In this document: positions 10,652-17,896 of the stretch, in pieces | Layout of the letters: each line of letters begins with the position of its first letter | Numbering within the stretch: position 1 is the first letter of the stretch | DNA from: Helicobacter pylori NCTC 11637 = CCUG 17874 = ATCC 43504 = JCM 12093 | Lineage (GTDB): Bacteria; Campylobacterota; Campylobacteria; Campylobacterales; Helicobacteraceae | NCBI RefSeq assembly: GCF_900478295.1 | Contig: NZ_LS483488.1 | Span: 496,001 to 560,000, forward strand | DNA length: 64,000 nucleotides | Direction of reading: 5' to 3' | Translations under genes and position numbers: made by a program | Notes under the pieces: generated by a model | Database searches by the model: none | Told to the model about the DNA's origin: nothing | What the model saw: the letters and a program-made list of their open reading frames with translations, nothing else

Positions 10652-10882
10652 CAATTTCTTCACGCTAAAAATAAACTCGTACTTTACAAGAAATAGATAA
10701 ATGGGCAATAAATTAATAGCCTTATAGAGCTTGCAAGGGCTAATCTAACTTAAACTCAAATTGGATTTTTCAAGGTTCAATTTATGAAGAAATTAGAAAT
10801 TTTAATTAGGAATGCGAAAAACCGCTTCAATCCGATTAAATTTTTGAGCGTTTTAAGATCGTTTGCGTAATGTTTGTTGCGG

Positions 10883-11941
10883 TTATCTTTCTTGCGCGTG
10901 ATGAGAAAAATTTTTTGTGATAAATCCCATAATCTTTTCGCTTTCTTTTTTAATGTCAATCAAACCCATGTCGTTTGATCCATTAGGCGGGGTGATGCCT
11001 AAAAATTGTTCGTTGAAAGGCCGCCATCTGGCAATAGAGGCGCTGAGTTCGTTAGGATAAAACCCGACAGATTGGTTGTCAAATAAAGCGTTCATATGCA
11101 AAGGGCCTGAAGCGTTCCCGATATAGACGCTTAAATTCGCGCACAATTTGGCTAAATCCACTAAACTATGGCTCGTATCATAAAGGTGGGCGAAAGGGAC
11201 TTTTTTAAGGAGTTCTTCTGTGGCTTTCCTCTCGCCTGGCCCGCAAATAAGAATGATCTCACAACTTAAATTGTTGTGTAAAAAATCAATCAATTTAATA
11301 AAGTGTGAAGCGGGCAATACGGGCGAACTGCCTCCGCTATGCATATGCACGCCAATCCACAACAAACCAACATCAGCGTTGAGTTTTGAAGCGATAATCA
11401 ATCGCTCTTTGGATTTGTCTTTAAGCTTCCATGCGATTTTTTTAATTGAAGCGTTAGGGAGATTATGATCTTTACAAAACACATGAATGAGATCCAAATT
11501 GTATTCGTATTCGGTTTTTAAACACAGCGATCGGCTTTGGCGCACGCTCTTTTGATAAAGCCAAGAATAGATTTTAGTCTTAGGGGCTAGGATATAAGGA
11601 ATGGATTTTCTCAAACTAAAAGCGAGTCTAGCGTTTTTAAAATTAGAAAATAAAAAGATAAGAGCGTCAATGGGTTTATTTTTGAGAGTGGCGCTCAAAT
11701 GGTTATCTTCTATAATGACTTCATCAATGAAAGGGAATTCTAAAGCGATTGGGGTGGTATAGCTAGGCACAACCACGCCCAAATACACTTCCTTGCCTTT
11801 TTCTAAAAAAGCTTGCTTTAGAGCGATTAAAGCGGGTATGGCTAAAATAAAATCGCCTAACTTATCGTTACGGATCACAAAAACTTTTTGAGAGTTTTCT
11901 TTATCTTTGCATTTTAAATCTTCAAACCCTACAAAATCCAT
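10883..11941 (-). CDS. Glycosyltransferase family 9 (heptosyltransferase-like) protein
   Basis: The product is 352 residues. The start VFVIRNDKLGDFILAIPALIALK is the nucleotide-sugar transferase signature of the ADP-heptose:LPS heptosyltransferase family. GVHMHSGGSSPVLPASHFIKL (about 190-215), LICGPGERKATEELL and YIGNASGPLHMNALF complete the GT9 pattern. Acting in the inner leaflet, it probably adds a sugar to the lipopolysaccharide core or to a related glycan; the acceptor cannot be read from sequence. The gene lies between trpE and the phosphatase gene and has no close operon partner. Confidence 0.8.
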   Translation of the reverse strand: MDFVGFEDLKCKDKENSQKVFVIRNDKLGDFILAIPALIALKQAFLEKGKEVYLGVVVPSYTTPIALEFPFIDEVIIEDNHLSATLKNKPIDALIFLFSNFKNARLAFSLRKSIPYILAPKTKIYSWLYQKSVRQSRSLCLKTEYEYNLDLIHVFCKDHNLPNASIKKIAWKLKDKSKERLIIASKLNADVGLLWIGVHMHSGGSSPVLPASHFIKLIDFLHNNLSCEIILICGPGERKATEELLKKVPFAHLYDTSHSLVDLAKLCANLSVYIGNASGPLHMNALFDNQSVGFYPNELSASIARWRPFNEQFLGITPPNGSNDMGLIDIKKESEKIMGFITKNFSHHAQER

Positions 11942-12008
11942 AGCTCCGCCTAAGAGATCAAATTTTTTGTCATGTTAGCAAAAATCGTTCTTATGCGATG
12001 GATAAATT

Positions 12009-12746
12009 TTATTTTTTATTCTGCCATGCTTTTATAGGCTCATCTTCCCATGTGCCATAGAGAGAATTAGGTAAAATGATCCACTCTGTGCCGAATTTTT
12101 GAGCGTTTTGCAAGACTTTAGCTCGTTGTTCTTGGCTGTTTTTAGCGTCTTTAGCAAAAAGTGCATCAAAATCATGCAAAGTGTCGCCCACTTGTAAAAC
12201 AATCGCATAATCCTTAGCGACTAATTCTCGCCTAACGGCTTTAGGCTTGCCTTTTTCTTTTAATAAAACGGATTCTTCACTCACTTGGGGGAGTTTAAAA
12301 CTTTTGAGCGTTTTTAAGGTGAATGCCTTATTTTTTTGCGTGCGGTTAGAAATGTAAAAAATCTTAACGCCCTTAGAATTAGCGTATTCTAAAAAGTCTA
12401 GCACTCCAGGAACGAGCGTGAGAGAGCCTTCTTTTTCAAATTTATCCCAAGTTTCTGGGGTGTATTTGATGCAATTTTTGATCAAATAGCCCGCATAATC
12501 AAAAGTGTTCAAAACGGTTTCATCTAAATCCAAGATGACGGCTGGCTTTTTGTCTTTAACGAGCTTGAGATTATTGTCTAGCGCCATTTTCGCCATTTTG
12601 TAACTTTGCAATTGCAAGGCTCTGATCTCAGCGCTTTGCTGATGATACTTAACGCTTCTTGTTATGGGCGAGACGCATTCTTTGGCATTTAAAACACTCA
12701 CCAAACTCAATCCTAATAAAACTGATGCAAAGGTCTTTTTTATCAT
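12009..12746 (-). CDS. Exported acid phosphatase of the e(P4)/class C HAD family
   Basis: The product is 245 residues. The N-terminus MIKKTFASVLLGLSLVSVLNA is a signal peptide, probably cut before KEC. The HAD nucleophile pair Asp73/Asp75 lies in VILDLDETVLN, FYISNRT gives motif II, and VGDTLHDFD gives the acidic motif. e(P4) of Haemophilus is a lipoprotein that dephosphorylates NMN and other nucleotides. Here the cysteine (residue 24) is not in a good lipobox, so lipid anchoring is doubtful. A role in periplasmic nucleotide or NMN salvage is inferred. Confidence 0.85.
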   Translation of the reverse strand: MIKKTFASVLLGLSLVSVLNAKECVSPITRSVKYHQQSAEIRALQLQSYKMAKMALDNNLKLVKDKKPAVILDLDETVLNTFDYAGYLIKNCIKYTPETWDKFEKEGSLTLVPGVLDFLEYANSKGVKIFYISNRTQKNKAFTLKTLKSFKLPQVSEESVLLKEKGKPKAVRRELVAKDYAIVLQVGDTLHDFDALFAKDAKNSQEQRAKVLQNAQKFGTEWIILPNSLYGTWEDEPIKAWQNKK

Positions 12747-12776
12747 AACAACACCTACCTAATGGGGATTTTTTGT

Positions 12777-12782
12777 ATTATA
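12777..12782 (-). promoter_or_regulatory. -10 element of the phosphatase gene
   Basis: Read on the minus strand the element is a perfect TATAAT, 31 bases before the phosphatase ATG at 12746. It lies in the divergent region shared with yceI. Confidence 0.6.
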
Positions 12783-12830
12783 CCTTAAAACAGATGGTTA
12801 GGAGTATTTTTACCATTAACCAATTTGTTG

Positions 12831-12836
12831 TATAGT
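12831..12836 (+). promoter_or_regulatory. -10 element of the yceI-like gene
   Basis: TATAGT preceded by TTGTTG lies 34 bases before the yceI ATG. It forms a divergent promoter pair with the TATAAT at 12777-12782. Confidence 0.5.
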
Positions 12837-12870
12837 TGGCGTTTTTAATTCAAAATGAAGCGAGGAAACA

Positions 12871-13419
12871 ATGAAAAAAGCGTTAATGTTCACCCTTTTG
12901 GGCGTTAGTCTGGCGTTTGCAAAACCTTATACGATTGATAAGGCAAACTCTAGCGTGTGGTTTGAGGTCAAACACTTCAAATTCAATGAAACAAGAGGCG
13001 TGTTTGATAGTTTTGATGGCAAAATTGATGCCGATCCTAATACCAAAGCTCTCAATGTTTTTGAAGGCAAAATTGATATTAAAAGCATTAACACTAGGAA
13101 CAAAAAAAGAGACGACCACCTAAAAACAGCAGAGTTTTTTGATGCCATGAAATACCCCAAAGGGAGCTTTAAAATGACCAAATACGAAGATGGTAAAATC
13201 CATGGGGATTTGACTCTTCATGGCGTAACCAAGCCTGTCGTATTGGAAGCCAAAATCCAAGCCCCCTTACAAAACCCCATGAATAAAAAAGAATTCATGG
13301 TGCTACAAGCTGAAGGCAAAATCAACCGCAAGGATTTTGGTATCGGTAAAACATTTAACGATGCTGTCGTCGGGGATGAGGTAAAGATTGAGCTCAAACT
13401 AGAAGCTTACGCTCAATAA
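12871..13419 (+). CDS. Periplasmic YceI-family lipid-binding protein
   Basis: The product is 182 residues. The first 17-18 residues (MKKALMFTLLGVSLAFA) form a signal peptide; the rest is the YceI lipocalin-like barrel. Family landmarks are the N-terminal YTIDKANSSVWFEVKHF, the mid GSFKMTKYEDGKIHGDLTLHGVTKPV, and the C-terminal NRKDFGIGKTFNDAVVGDEV. YceI proteins bind amphiphilic ligands such as polyisoprenoids or fatty-acid derivatives. The start ATG has GCGAGGAAACA upstream. The gene is monocistronic and divergent from the phosphatase gene. Confidence 0.93.
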   Translation: MKKALMFTLLGVSLAFAKPYTIDKANSSVWFEVKHFKFNETRGVFDSFDGKIDADPNTKALNVFEGKIDIKSINTRNKKRDDHLKTAEFFDAMKYPKGSFKMTKYEDGKIHGDLTLHGVTKPVVLEAKIQAPLQNPMNKKEFMVLQAEGKINRKDFGIGKTFNDAVVGDEVKIELKLEAYAQ

Positions 13420-13483
13420 TCGTTTTGCAAGAGGTAGATATTTTCTTCTCTTGCGTTTTTCTAACGGCACAAAAACTTTTATT

Positions 13484-14137
13484 TTAACTTTGATACGCCA
13501 TATCCCAAAATTGGTATTCGTATTCGCTTGTAGCGATAAAAATCTCCTTTAGTTTTTCAATTTCTTGTTTTGAAGAAGCGAGGGTGAGGGAATCAAGCAA
13601 ATTAATATTCCAATTTACGCACGCTTGAAATTCTTTGGAACTATAGCCCTTAATCCAATGCCCATAAAAGGCATGTTCTAAAGCGTTGGGGATTTGGCTT
13701 AAATTTTGCGCGATCACTAAATAGCTCCAACCACAGGATAGAACAGCCGCCGTAACTTCTTTAATAGAGCCCTTAAACCCTTCAGCGAGCATGTAGCTTG
13801 TATAGGATTTATTCGCTAGAGTGGGGCGTGCGTTTTGCAATTCTTTTGGAGGGATTTGAAGTTCTCTAATGTAATGGTTATGGATACTCATCTCGTTATT
13901 CAAAATATCCTGTATAGCGTTAGAAAACTCCCTCATCACCGCTTCATCACAAGCCTTAACTACGCCCAAAGCAAACACCTTAGCGTATTCTAAAAGAAAC
14001 AAATAATCCTGAATGATATAAAAACGGAATTTATCTCTTTCTAAAGTCCCACGCCCTATGCCTTGAACGAACGGATGGGAAATACAATCCCCCCAAATAG
14101 ATTGCGCGTTTTGATACAGATATTGTGAAACTTGCAT
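13484..14137 (-). CDS. tenA: TenA-family thiaminase II / aminopyrimidine aminohydrolase
   Basis: The product is 217 residues from the ATG at 14137, chosen because TAGGAG lies seven bases upstream; a start eight codons earlier exists but lacks a ribosome site. TenA hydrolyses aminomethylpyrimidines from degraded thiamine so that HMP can be salvaged. With this start, the family catalytic residues fall at Asp44 (IIQDYLF), Cys135 (VLSCGWSY) and Glu205 (TSEYEY), which supports the numbering. It is not clustered with the thiamine transporter 2 kb away but belongs to the same salvage pathway. Confidence 0.94.
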   Translation of the reverse strand: MQVSQYLYQNAQSIWGDCISHPFVQGIGRGTLERDKFRFYIIQDYLFLLEYAKVFALGVVKACDEAVMREFSNAIQDILNNEMSIHNHYIRELQIPPKELQNARPTLANKSYTSYMLAEGFKGSIKEVTAAVLSCGWSYLVIAQNLSQIPNALEHAFYGHWIKGYSSKEFQACVNWNINLLDSLTLASSKQEIEKLKEIFIATSEYEYQFWDMAYQS

Positions 14138-14359
14138 TTTTACACTCCTAAATCCATTCAACGCATTCTAACACGAAAGTTTGTGATATGGTATAAAAAT
14201 TTGTTTTTAAAAAGGCTTGTGAGTAGGCTCTTGTTTTCAAAAATTGAACGCTGTATTAAAATATCTGTGATTTTGAATAGCGATTAATGATATTATAGGG
14301 CTTGTATTGCCTTTATGTTGTTTAAGATTGGCTATCATTTGTAATCATAAAAAAGTTAA

Positions 14360-14485
14360 TTCCATCTCGCTCTGTAGGTTTTGATTTTTAGAAGTTTTTA
14401 TTATGGGAACTTGTAGTATGGCACTTACAAGATAGGAGTCAATCTTAGATGCATGGTTTCAAACCTGTTACAGAGCGAGATGGAA
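14360..14485. repeat. 17-base inverted repeat flanking about 92 bases
   Basis: TTCCATCTCGCTCTGTA at 14360-14376 is the exact reverse complement of 14469-14485. The segment between holds a smaller inverted repeat, CTTGTA/TACAAG, around 14409-14429. The structure lies at the far side of the IS200/IS605-like remnant and may be part of its end or of a separate non-autonomous element. No ORF is contained. Confidence 0.6.
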
Positions 14486-14529
14486 TCAACCTTACTATTC
14501 ATGATTGGTTTAATCTCTGTATGAAGTCA

Positions 14530-14700
14530 TATCGGCCAAAACGTGAAGCACCCAAACGCTAAAGCGATTGGGCTTCCTCGGCTGATGTTGCCCATAGGGA
14601 AAGTTTGGTTCTCACTTTGTGTCCCTAATCATAGGGATTTTACAGAGTTTGATCTCCAACGCATTCCCTACAGGTCTCACACATCATATCTCCAAAGGCG
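14530..14700 (-). mobile_element. Probable IS200/IS605-family 3'-end remnant (tnpB end / omega-RNA-like hairpin)
   Basis: On the minus strand the stretch reads GAGGAAGCCCAATCGC, then TTTAGCGTTTGGGTGCTTCACG. This is a hairpin (14545-14576) with GAAG/CTTC outer pairs and CCCAA-CGC/GCG-TTGGG inner pairs. A GGAAGCCC...GGGT-TTCAC hairpin is what I recall for the 3' end of tnpB-bearing IS200/IS605 elements, where it serves as part of the transposon end and of the omega-RNA scaffold. Degenerate sequence upstream on the same strand (14577-14700) resembles a tnpB 3' end with several stops. No tnpA or intact tnpB is present, so the element is dead. Confidence 0.4.
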
Positions 14701-14773
14701 TAACTTTGCGTACTTCCTACGCTAGATACAAATGTATGGAGATATTATACTACAAATTAGCAGCATTCATCCC

Positions 14774-14815
14774 AAACACTAAAGATGTTTGGGATTTCTG
14801 CTTGGGTGGTTTAAA
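14774..14815 (+). repeat. Dispersed repeat, copy 1 (inverted relative to copy near 50.25 kb)
   Basis: The reverse complement of this stretch contains AAACCACCCAAGCAGAAATC followed by CCAAA, and it matches 50250-50291 with about five differences over 42 bases. One copy lies next to the IS-like remnant, the other between rpsR and babA. Neither lies in a gene. The origin is not recognised. Confidence 0.6.
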
Positions 14816-14820
14816 ATAGT

Positions 14821-15060
14821 TTAGCATAAAAATAAAAAAGCGTCTAATATATTCAAAATGGGCGTTCGATTTTTAAGCGGTTGGTGTAAAAATGCAATTA
14901 AAGGCTTTAATGCTTGAAACTTAACGCTCTAAAACGCTTAAAAAATGCTAAAACCATAAAACTAATGATTTACTTTAATCCTGTAATTTGTGAATAAACA
15001 AAACATTTACTTATCTTTTTTGTGATCTTTTGCCGATATGTAACAATTCTCTTAATGCGA
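14821..15060. other. AT-rich stretch without a recognised feature
   Basis: No ORF, RNA gene or clear repeat was recognised here. It separates the IS-like remnant from the promoter of the glycine-zipper gene and is probably intergenic decay. Confidence 0.4.
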
Positions 15061-15066
15061 TTGTGG

Positions 15067-15072
15067 TATAAA
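15067..15072 (+). promoter_or_regulatory. -10 element before the glycine-zipper gene
   Basis: TATAAA with an upstream TGTGG (extended -10 type) lies 58 bases before the chosen start at 15131. It is the best sigma80-like element in the preceding 150 bases. Confidence 0.5.
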
Positions 15073-15130
15073 TATTCTTATCAAGGTGTGCAAAACATGC
15101 CTTGAATCTCAATTTATGAAAGGATTTGTT

Positions 15131-15466
15131 ATGAGTGGATTAAGAACATTCAGTTGTGTAGTGGTTTTATGCGGTGCAATGGCTAATGTGGCTATAGCTA
15201 GTCCTAAAATAGAGGCAAGGGGTGAATTAGGCAGATTTGTAGGGGGAATTTTTGGGGGTGCAATGGGTGGTGTAATGGGCGGAGCAATTGGGGCTCCTGG
15301 AGGTCCAGTGGGTAGTGCCATAGGTAGAAGTTTTGGTCATGAAATAGGGAGAGAATTTGGTCGTGAAATAGGCGATAGGGTGGAAGATTATATCCGTGGC
15401 GTTGATAGAGAGCCACAAACCCCAAGAGAACCCACCTATGATCGTCATTTCGTGTATGATAGGTAG
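15131..15466 (+). CDS. Small exported glycine-zipper protein
   Basis: The product is 111 residues from the ATG at 15131, which has GAAAGGATTTGTT before it; in-frame starts at 15116 and 15086 are less well placed. The N-terminus MSGLRTFSCVVVLCGAMANVAIA is a signal peptide. The mature part has a glycine zipper (GRFVGGIFGGAMGGVMGGAIG, about residues 37-57), then alternating GxEIGRE repeats and a charged tail ending HFVYDR. Glycine zippers pack membrane helices and occur in some bacteriocins, porelike peptides and envelope lipoproteins. Function is unknown. The next gene starts 23 bases after the stop and encodes a membrane protein, so they probably act together. Confidence 0.7.
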   Translation: MSGLRTFSCVVVLCGAMANVAIASPKIEARGELGRFVGGIFGGAMGGVMGGAIGAPGGPVGSAIGRSFGHEIGREFGREIGDRVEDYIRGVDREPQTPREPTYDRHFVYDR

Positions 15467-15489
15467 TTTTGGGGGAGAAAGGAGTAAGC

Positions 15490-15960
15490 ATGAATGTCAA
15501 AAAGCGTTTGAGCAACTGGGAATATCAATGGGCAGTGGCTATAGTCTATGCGGGATGCATATCCGCATTGCGTTATAGCCAAGGTGCTAGCGATCCACTT
15601 TTTAACCCTAAAGACAGCTATTACGCGTGGCTAACAATCTTAATAGCGGCTCTATTATCTAACCTTTTATTTGACCCTCGAGGTAGGGATTGTTATAAAT
15701 CTTTCCAAGTAAGATACCCTAGGTTTCTCAAAGCCATTTTTAAGGCTAGGTTTTTTGGCGCGTTTTATAACGCTGTGTTAGGATCAAGGCTAAGGGATTT
15801 TTATGTGATGCTTTTAACGATGCCCTTTATTGCCGCTATCCATGAGATCTCGGCGTATTGTGGGCATCCTAGCAATCTCCTTATAGAGGGTTTGGTTATG
15901 CTTGGCTTTCTTGTGTGTTTTGGGCTTTGTTCTAGGCTTTGCACTAAATTAGGGTGGTGA
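15490..15960 (+). CDS. Small integral membrane protein, partner of the glycine-zipper protein
   Basis: The product is 156 residues from the ATG at 15490 (MNVKKRLSNWEYQWAV), preceded by GAAAGGAGTAAGC. Likely membrane segments are about 14-30, 46-60, 107-122 and 132-148. The middle (residues 63-95) is basic and probably cytoplasmic. I do not recognise the family. Its position directly behind the exported glycine-zipper protein resembles a secreted peptide with an immunity or processing partner, but this is inference from arrangement only. Confidence 0.65.
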   Translation: MNVKKRLSNWEYQWAVAIVYAGCISALRYSQGASDPLFNPKDSYYAWLTILIAALLSNLLFDPRGRDCYKSFQVRYPRFLKAIFKARFFGAFYNAVLGSRLRDFYVMLLTMPFIAAIHEISAYCGHPSNLLIEGLVMLGFLVCFGLCSRLCTKLGW

Positions 15961-16044
15961 TTTAACCCAAATGCCATTAAATGGAGGGGGAGTAAAAAAA
16001 TTAGAGAAACTTTAAAGCGCGTTCTCACTGATTTGTGTTACAAT

Positions 16045-16142
16045 AAGGAGCATTTAAGGGGTGCTTTTTAAAACGCTCAAGTTTTTAAAAGGCTGAGATC
16101 AAACCCATAGAACTTGTCAAGGTAATTCTTGCGTAAGGAATA
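16045..16142 (+). promoter_or_regulatory. TPP (THI-box) riboswitch controlling pnuT-thiN
   Basis: The leader carries the THI-element hallmarks in order: AAGGGGTGCT (16056-16065), GGCTGAGATCAAACCC (16091-16106), GAACTTGTCAAGGTAATTCT and GCGTAAGGAA (16131-16140). These correspond to the GGGGTGC, CTGAGA and GCGtAAGGA segments of the TPP aptamer. The 3' strand of helix P1 contains AAGGA, which is also the ribosome site for the ATG at 16145. TPP binding would therefore sequester the site and block translation. No separate terminator hairpin fits in the remaining space. Confidence 0.9.
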
Positions 16143-16144
16143 AC

Positions 16145-16807
16145 ATGTTAATAACCACCCAACTATCTAAACGATTTTACGCCACGCTCATTCTTTCTTG
16201 CGTGTTTTTAACCATCACTAATATCCTTGTCAAAGGCTCGTTTATCAATCTTTTAGCGGGGCTTAGTGGGGTTTTGTATGCGTTTTTTGCCGGAGAAAGG
16301 CAAACAATTTGCTTTATATTTGGTCTTGTTTATAATTTGAGTTACGCTTATGTCGCTTATCAGTGGAAATTAAACGCTGATGTGATTTTATGCCTTTTTT
16401 TGTATATGCCAGTAACGATTTATGGGCTGTTCGCATGGAAAAAGACAGAGCAGCATGAAGGCGTTATCAAGGCTCAAAAACTTCCCAAAAATTGGCGTTT
16501 TATACTCATTTTAGGCATAGGGGTTTTAACTTATGTGAGCGCTTTGTTTTTTAAAGAGATTAAAACGAATTTTTTATGGGCAGAGAGTTTTAATTTCGTC
16601 ATCTTTATTATTGCTTTTATTTTACAGGTTTTGCGCTATGTGGAGAATTATGCGCTAGTAACTTTAGGGAATATCGTGTCCATTATCGTGTGGTTTTGTA
16701 TTTTCCAAATTTCTACAGAGAGTTTGGTGCAACTCTTCACAACGATCCTATACCTTTTTATTGGCTTGTATTATTTTAACCGCTGGAATAAGTCATGCGA
16801 GCAGTGA
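16145..16807 (+). CDS. pnuT: PnuC-family thiamine transporter (PnuT)
   Basis: The product is 220 residues with about seven membrane segments, the size and layout of PnuC-type facilitators, which move an unphosphorylated vitamin that is then trapped by a kinase. The motif ENYALVTLGNIVSIIVW late in the protein matches the PnuC signature region. PnuC proper carries nicotinamide riboside, but the TPP riboswitch in front and the thiamine pyrophosphokinase gene behind, overlapping by 13 bases, argue that the substrate is thiamine. Older annotations of the locus as pnuC reflect family only. Confidence 0.9.
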   Translation: MLITTQLSKRFYATLILSCVFLTITNILVKGSFINLLAGLSGVLYAFFAGERQTICFIFGLVYNLSYAYVAYQWKLNADVILCLFLYMPVTIYGLFAWKKTEQHEGVIKAQKLPKNWRFILILGIGVLTYVSALFFKEIKTNFLWAESFNFVIFIIAFILQVLRYVENYALVTLGNIVSIIVWFCIFQISTESLVQLFTTILYLFIGLYYFNRWNKSCEQ

Positions 16808-17409
16808 TTTTAGCGAATGGGGAGTTTCCTAAATCTCAAAAATGCTTAGACATTTTAAAAAACGCTCCCTTTTTAATCGCATGCGATGGGGCTGTCCAGT
16901 CCTTGCATACGCTTCAATTCAAACCCAGCGTTGTTATAGGCGATCTAGATAGCATTGATTCGCATTTGAAAGCCTTGTATAACCCTATATATGTGAGCGA
17001 ACAAAACAGCAACGATTTGTCCAAAGCCTTTTTTTATGCTTTGAATAAAGGCTGTGATGATTTTATTTTTTTAGGGTTGAATGGCAAGCGAGAAGACCAC
17101 GCTTTAGCGAACACTTTTTTATTGTTGGAGTATTTTAAATTTTGCAAAAAAATCCAAGCCGTAAGCGATTATGGTCTTTTTAGGGTGCTAGAAACCCCTT
17201 TTACTTTGCCCAGTTTTAAAGGGGAACAAATCTCGCTTTTTAGCTTGGATCTTAACGCCCAATTCACTTCCAAAAACCTCAAATACCCCTTAAAAAACTT
17301 GCGTTTAAAAACGCTCTTTTCTGGCTCGCTCAATGAAGCCACAGATAGTTTTTTTAGCCTTAGCTCTGAATCTAAATCGGTGGTGCTAGTGTATCAAAAA
17401 TTCCTATGA
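16795..17409 (+). CDS. thiN: Thiamine pyrophosphokinase
   Basis: The product is 204 residues, normal for bacterial thiamine pyrophosphokinase, which makes TPP from thiamine and ATP. Motifs are ILANGEFP, FLIACDGAVQSL, VVIGDLDSIDS (metal and pyrophosphate site), FLGLNGKREDHALAN and the C-terminal beta domain FTLPSFKGEQISLFSL. Its start lies inside the end of pnuT, so both are coupled under the TPP riboswitch: imported thiamine is trapped as TPP, which shuts the operon. The last third of this gene is duplicated, inverted and broken at 3825-4086. Confidence 0.95.
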   Translation: MRAVILANGEFPKSQKCLDILKNAPFLIACDGAVQSLHTLQFKPSVVIGDLDSIDSHLKALYNPIYVSEQNSNDLSKAFFYALNKGCDDFIFLGLNGKREDHALANTFLLLEYFKFCKKIQAVSDYGLFRVLETPFTLPSFKGEQISLFSLDLNAQFTSKNLKYPLKNLRLKTLFSGSLNEATDSFFSLSSESKSVVLVYQKFL

Positions 17410-17415
17410 GCGGGT

Positions 17416-17847
17416 TTAATTCTTATAAGTCTTTACACCCACAACCACTGCCACTGCAATAAAAATTACGATAAGCAAAACAATGGAGACCTTATATTCT
17501 TTTGAGTCAGTTTTATTGGGATTTTGATTGCTGTTTGCAATATCTTTTACAAAACGATAGAGAGAGTGTAACAAAATGAGAGTGAAAAACGATGCGAACA
17601 TGAATAAGCATAAGGCAATTAAACCATCTAGCCCTTTTTTATCAAAAATAGCCAAATTAATTTTAAGCCCGCTATCAAACGCCATAAAGATAACAGCAAA
17701 GATCCCAAGAATAGCAACAAAATCTCTTTTTGTATTGTCAATTTGCCCCTTTATGGCACTGGTTTGGTTTGTTATGCTATTAATTTCTTCTTTAAGGCTT
17801 TTTATGGCTTCATCTTGGCTTTTCATTCTGTCGATTTGAAGCTCCAT
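17416..17847 (-). CDS. Membrane protein with N-terminal coiled coil, third gene of the Panacea-type unit
   Basis: The product is 143 residues. Residues 1-42 (MELQIDRMKSQDEAIKSLKE onward) are charged and heptad-like, probably a coiled coil. Three membrane segments follow: about 46-63, 75-98 and 118-137. GGAAAGAAA precedes the ATG. The stop lies only six bases from the convergent thiN stop. Small transmembrane proteins encoded beside Panacea-domain antitoxins include membrane-acting toxins in the published PanAT systems, so a toxin role is possible. No specific toxin family was recognised. Confidence 0.6.
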   Translation of the reverse strand: MELQIDRMKSQDEAIKSLKEEINSITNQTSAIKGQIDNTKRDFVAILGIFAVIFMAFDSGLKINLAIFDKKGLDGLIALCLFMFASFFTLILLHSLYRFVKDIANSNQNPNKTDSKEYKVSIVLLIVIFIAVAVVVGVKTYKN

Positions 17848-17896
17848 TTTCTTTCCAACATCTATTGCTTCTTTATCAAGATACTGGATTCTTATA

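Noticed and set aside
10652-10780. Tryptophan leader peptide for attenuation
   Set aside because: No short frame with tandem Trp codons and ribosome site was found before trpE.
10777-10959. 60-codon minus-strand ORF after the GT9 gene
   Set aside because: It overlaps the GT9 gene end in another frame, begins within it and has no recognisable domain.
14543-14725. 60-codon plus-strand ORF (MKHPNAKAIG...) in the IS-like remnant
   Set aside because: It reads through the hairpin of the IS end on the opposite strand, lacks a ribosome site and matches nothing I know.
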